Of a stretch of DNA of 64,000 nt, positions 61,377 through 64,000 are shown in pieces. A program made the translations under genes and the position numbers. How positions within the stretch are numbered: position 1 is the stretch's first letter; every line of letters begins with the position of its first letter. Source of the DNA: Rhizobium herbae (lineage in GTDB: Bacteria > Pseudomonadota > Alphaproteobacteria > Rhizobiales > Rhizobiaceae); the NCBI RefSeq assembly GCF_017873135.1, contig NZ_JAGGJV010000005.1:310001-374000 (forward strand). Reading direction: 5' to 3'. Below the pieces are notes generated by a model. That model was not told the origin of the DNA. It was given only the letters and a program-made list of their open reading frames with translations, and did no database searches.

Positions 61377-61398
61377 ATACTATACCCCCCTATAGTAT
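61377..61398. promoter_or_regulatory. DmeR operator with overlapping promoter
   Basis: ATACTATA and TATAGTAT are perfect inverted arms around six C residues, the GC-tract type of site bound by RcnR/DmeR proteins. A TTGCCG (61358-61363), 17 bases and TATACC (61381-61386) form a likely promoter whose -10 lies inside the operator. It ends 13 bases before the dmeR start, so binding blocks transcription of dmeRF. Confidence 0.75.
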
Positions 61399-61411
61399 TA
61401 GCGAGATGACC

Positions 61412-61684
61412 ATGTCCCACACCGTTCGCGAGAAGACGAAACTGTTGGCGCGCGTGCGCCGCCTGAAAGGCCAGCTTGAAGCCGTCGAGCGGGCGCTGGA
61501 GGTGGAAACGCCCTGCGGCGATATCCTGCAACTGCTCGCGTCCATTCGTGGTGCGCTGAACGGGCTGACGGGGGAGGTGATGGAGGATCATCTGCGCGAA
61601 CACGTGCTTCTGGCGGAAAGCGACGCGGACCGTTTACGGGCCGTCGATGAACTGTCCGCCGTGCTGCGGACCTATGTGCGTTGA
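61412..61684 (+). CDS. dmeR: DmeR, RcnR/CsoR-type nickel/cobalt-sensing repressor
   Basis: A 90-residue four-helix repressor. With the ATG at 61412 the protein begins MSHTVREKTK, which puts His at 3, Cys at 35, His at 60 and His at 64, exactly the Ni/Co-binding fingerprint of RcnR, and the length equals RcnR. Metal binding releases the DNA. It is in an operon with the CDF exporter 32 bases downstream and is preceded by the operator described above. Confidence 0.9.
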   Translation: MSHTVREKTKLLARVRRLKGQLEAVERALEVETPCGDILQLLASIRGALNGLTGEVMEDHLREHVLLAESDADRLRAVDELSAVLRTYVR

Positions 61685-61716
61685 ACGACGGGAATTGAAC
61701 CGCAAAGGATCGGCCA

Positions 61717-62736
61717 ATGCCACTGGCAACAGAAAAACTGGGTCATAATCATGTCTTTCTCGGCGCCGGTCATCAGCGCAACGAGCGCCGCGTCTGGCTG
61801 GTCATCGCGCTGACGGCAACGATGATGGTCGCCGAAATCGGTGCCGGCCACCTCTACGGATCAATAGCGCTGGTCGCCGATGGCTGGCACATGTCCACCC
61901 ATGCTGGCGCCATGCTGATCACGGCGCTTGCCTATCTCTATGCAAGGCGACAGGCCAGCAATCCGCGTTTCACCTTCGGCACCGGCAAGCTGGGCGATCT
62001 CGCAGGCTTTGCCAGCGCCATCGTGCTGGCCTTGATCGCCATGCTGATCGGCTGGGAAAGCCTGCTGCGGCTGGCCAATCCGGTCGCGATCAGCTTCTCG
62101 CAGGCCATTGCCGTGGCGGTGGCCGGTCTTGCCGTCAATCTCATCTCCGCCTTCCTGCTCAGGGATGATCACCAGCATCACGGGCATTCGCACGCTGGTC
62201 ATTCCCACCATGGTCACCATGCCAGCGGACACGATCATCACGATCATGGAAACCATGATCACGATCACGGAAGCCACAGCCATCACGACCACGCGGTTCA
62301 GTCACGCGGCGCCGACAACAATCTGCGCTCCGCCTATCTGCATGTGATGGCGGACGCGCTGACGTCGGTGCTGGCCATTGTCGCCCTTGTGGCGGCCAGC
62401 ATCTACGGCTGGCTGTGGCTTGACCCGTTGATGGGCATTGTCGGCGCGCTGGTCATCGCCCATTGGTCATGGGGGCTGATCCGCCAGACCGGCCTGATCC
62501 TCATCGACGCCACCGATGCCGTCACCGGCCTGCAAGCGGAAATCCGCCAGCGGATCGAAACGCAGGGTGAAACGATCACCGACCTGCATGTCTGGCAGGT
62601 CGGCCCGGGCCACAATGCGGCGATCGTCGCCATTGCCACCAGCAGCCCGCATCCGCCGGCCTTCTACAAAGAAAAGTTGGCAGCGCTTTCCGGCCTGTCG
62701 CACCTGACGGTCGAGGTGACGCCGCTTGCGGCATAG
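61717..62736 (+). CDS. dmeF: DmeF, cation diffusion facilitator for Co/Ni efflux
   Basis: A 339-residue inner-membrane exporter. It has an N-terminal TM with ALVADGWHMSTHAGAMLI (transport-site His and Asp), a long His-rich cytoplasmic loop between helices 4 and 5 (from HQHHGHSHAGHSHHGHH through many HD and HH pairs), the second-site segment YLHVMADALTSVLA, and a C-terminal domain (TDLHVWQVGPGH). This matches DmeF of rhizobia, which exports cobalt and nickel. It follows dmeR and ends in a GC-rich terminator. Confidence 0.92.
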   Translation: MPLATEKLGHNHVFLGAGHQRNERRVWLVIALTATMMVAEIGAGHLYGSIALVADGWHMSTHAGAMLITALAYLYARRQASNPRFTFGTGKLGDLAGFASAIVLALIAMLIGWESLLRLANPVAISFSQAIAVAVAGLAVNLISAFLLRDDHQHHGHSHAGHSHHGHHASGHDHHDHGNHDHDHGSHSHHDHAVQSRGADNNLRSAYLHVMADALTSVLAIVALVAASIYGWLWLDPLMGIVGALVIAHWSWGLIRQTGLILIDATDAVTGLQAEIRQRIETQGETITDLHVWQVGPGHNAAIVAIATSSPHPPAFYKEKLAALSGLSHLTVEVTPLAA

Positions 62737-62799
62737 GCGCGACGAGAGCCTGGAAGGCGCTCGCTGACGGCGCCTCCCATTCATTGAAGGTGTTGCAAA

Positions 62800-62819
62800 G
62801 GCCGCGCAACGGCGCGGCC
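62800..62819 (+). terminator. Terminator after dmeF
   Basis: GGCCGCGC-AACG-GCGCGGCC followed by GATTTGTC, 64 bases after the dmeF stop and between convergent genes. Confidence 0.7.
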
Positions 62820-62825
62820 GATTTG

Positions 62826-63911
62826 TCAGCCGTGGTTCGAGACCACGAAGAATGGATAGTCGGTATAGCCTTCGGCACCGCCGCCGTAGAGGGTCGCCGG
62901 GTTCACCTCCGTCAGAGGAGCCGCGGTCTTCAGCCTCTCCACGAGATCCGGATTGGCAATGAATGGCCGGCCAAACGAAAAGAGATCAGCCTCGCCGTTC
63001 GCCAAGCGCGACGTCGCCAGTTCCCGGTTGTAGCCGCCGTTGGCAATGTAGGTATTTGCGAATTTGGCCTTCAGCTCTGCGTAATTGAAGGCAGCAGCCT
63101 CATGCGGTCCGCCTCGTCCGCCTTCGACGACATGAAGGTAGGCGATACCCATCTGGCCGAGTTTCTCGGCGATGTAGTTGAATTGCGCCTGCGGATCGGT
63201 CGAGGTGATACTGTTGACCGGTGAAATCCGGACACCCGTACGCTCGGCTCCAACCTCTAAAGCCACGGCGGCCGCGACCTCGAGTATCATCCGCGCACGA
63301 TTTTCAATCGAGCCGCCATAGGCGTCGGAGCGTGTGTTCGAACCGTCCTTGGCAAACTGTTCCAGCAGATAGCCGTTGGCACCATGGACTTCGACACCAT
63401 CGAAGCCTGCAGCAATCGCGTTGGCGGCGCCGCGACGAAAATCTGCGATAATGCCCTGGATTTCGTCATGTTCGAGCGCGCGAGGTTCGGAGACATCGAC
63501 GAACGCATTGTTGACGAAGACTTTGGTCTCCGGCTTGATGGCGGAGGGTGCGACCGGCGCTTGCCCGTTCGGCTGCAGGTCCACATGCGACACACGTCCT
63601 ACATGCCAGAGCTGCAAAAAGATGTGCCCGCCTCTGGAATGCACTGCGTCGGTCACTTTTCGCCAACCGTCGATCTGGGCTTGCGTATAGATACCCGGCG
63701 TATCCTGATAGCCTTGCCCTTGCTGCGAAATCTGTGCGCCTTCCGTTATGATCAAGCCCGCGGCGGCGCGCTGGGAATAGTACTCCACCGCGAGTTCGCG
63801 GGGTACGAATCCGGAGCCGGCTCTGTTGCGGGTCAAAGGCGCCATGACGATTCGGTTCGCCAGCGTCAGGCTCCCGAAGGTGTAGGGTTCAAAAAGTGCG
63901 TTGTCAGTCAT
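62826..63911 (-). CDS. Old Yellow Enzyme family alkene reductase (NemA-like)
   Basis: A 361-residue FMN-dependent reductase. The barrel has ANRIVMAPLTRNRAGSGFVP, a substrate-binding HGANGYLLEQF with its His and Asn pair, and SDAYGGSIENR, with an N-terminal LFEPYTFGSLTLANR. The family reduces activated C=C bonds and nitro compounds with NADPH and is often induced by electrophiles. It fits the detoxification setting of the window. Convergent with dmeF, 89 bases away. Confidence 0.93.
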   Translation of the reverse strand: MTDNALFEPYTFGSLTLANRIVMAPLTRNRAGSGFVPRELAVEYYSQRAAAGLIITEGAQISQQGQGYQDTPGIYTQAQIDGWRKVTDAVHSRGGHIFLQLWHVGRVSHVDLQPNGQAPVAPSAIKPETKVFVNNAFVDVSEPRALEHDEIQGIIADFRRGAANAIAAGFDGVEVHGANGYLLEQFAKDGSNTRSDAYGGSIENRARMILEVAAAVALEVGAERTGVRISPVNSITSTDPQAQFNYIAEKLGQMGIAYLHVVEGGRGGPHEAAAFNYAELKAKFANTYIANGGYNRELATSRLANGEADLFSFGRPFIANPDLVERLKTAAPLTEVNPATLYGGGAEGYTDYPFFVVSNHG

Positions 63912-64000
63912 TTGGTTTCTTTCGTCCGGATTTCAGGGTTCTCTGTCGTGTCTCGGAGTTTCGCGCCGGAACCCGGCACAGGCCGGCCTTTGCGGCACGG

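Overview
The window is about 64 kb of a GC-rich alphaproteobacterial genome. It most resembles a Rhizobiales member (Rhizobium, Agrobacterium, Neorhizobium or Ensifer group). The evidence is an ohrR-ohr pair, a DmeR-DmeF nickel/cobalt efflux pair, a SodB-type superoxide dismutase, an xWxxF tail on the chemoreceptor, a Tat-exported TIGR03808-type beta-helix protein, RTX/serralysin-tailed secreted proteins and palindromic intergenic repeats. No tRNA, rRNA, CRISPR array, IS transposase or prophage was recognised. Genus and replicon cannot be fixed from the sequence alone.

Layout. 0-5.5 kb: tail of an asparaginase, a DeoR regulator with a divergent DUF4406-like gene, two glutathione transferases around a LysR regulator, and a Tat beta-helix protein. 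5.6-11.4 kb: a PAS-GAF-GGDEF-EAL protein, an L,D-transpeptidase, and a receiver plus membrane histidine kinase pair. 11.4-12.6 kb: ohrR-ohr. 12.9-18.9 kb: two tandem giant RTX paralogues with near-identical promoter elements and C-termini; the first carries 143-codon tandem repeats. 19-29.4 kb: a HerA-like ATPase, two MFS exporters, a third RTX protein, an exported beta-carbonic anhydrase, an aldo/keto reductase and a LysR regulator. 29.7-35.3 kb: ChaC, an EF-G-like GTPase, a trans-aconitate methyltransferase, a haloacid dehalogenase and a dual-specificity-type phosphatase. 35.4-36.7 kb: a single nucleotidyltransferase-fold gene enclosed by 30-bp inverted repeats. 37-45.6 kb: metabolism and envelope genes, with orphan immunity-like genes at 39.6-40.6 kb. 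45.8-49 kb: an accessory stretch with an unrecognised protein, a frameshifted membrane gene, and an acetyltransferase gene bracketed by a duplicated dapA-family 3' end. 49-64 kb: SOD, chemoreceptor, Lrp regulator, phosphoesterase, WYL regulator with LysE exporter, c-type cytochromes, a second immunity-like pair, a GNAT acetyltransferase behind a leader-peptide attenuator, a class A beta-lactamase, dmeRF and an Old Yellow Enzyme.

The common theme is stress, detoxification and export. Peroxide, thiol/electrophile, metal and drug-type functions (ohr, GSTs, chaC, sod, dmeRF, MFS/LysE, beta-lactamase, acetyltransferases, OYE) sit beside signalling genes and secreted calcium-binding proteins whose secretion machinery is not in the window. 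Conserved housekeeping stretches are interrupted by small islets of immunity-like or defence-like genes.

The strongest candidates for undescribed biology are (i) the 16-residue leader peptide and attenuator upstream of the GNAT gene at 59.5-60.1 kb, (ii) the inverted-repeat-bounded nucleotidyltransferase unit at 35.4-36.7 kb, and (iii) the acetyltransferase gene bracketed by a duplicated dapA-family 3' end at 47.1-48.3 kb. Function calls rest on motif recognition by eye; no database search was run.
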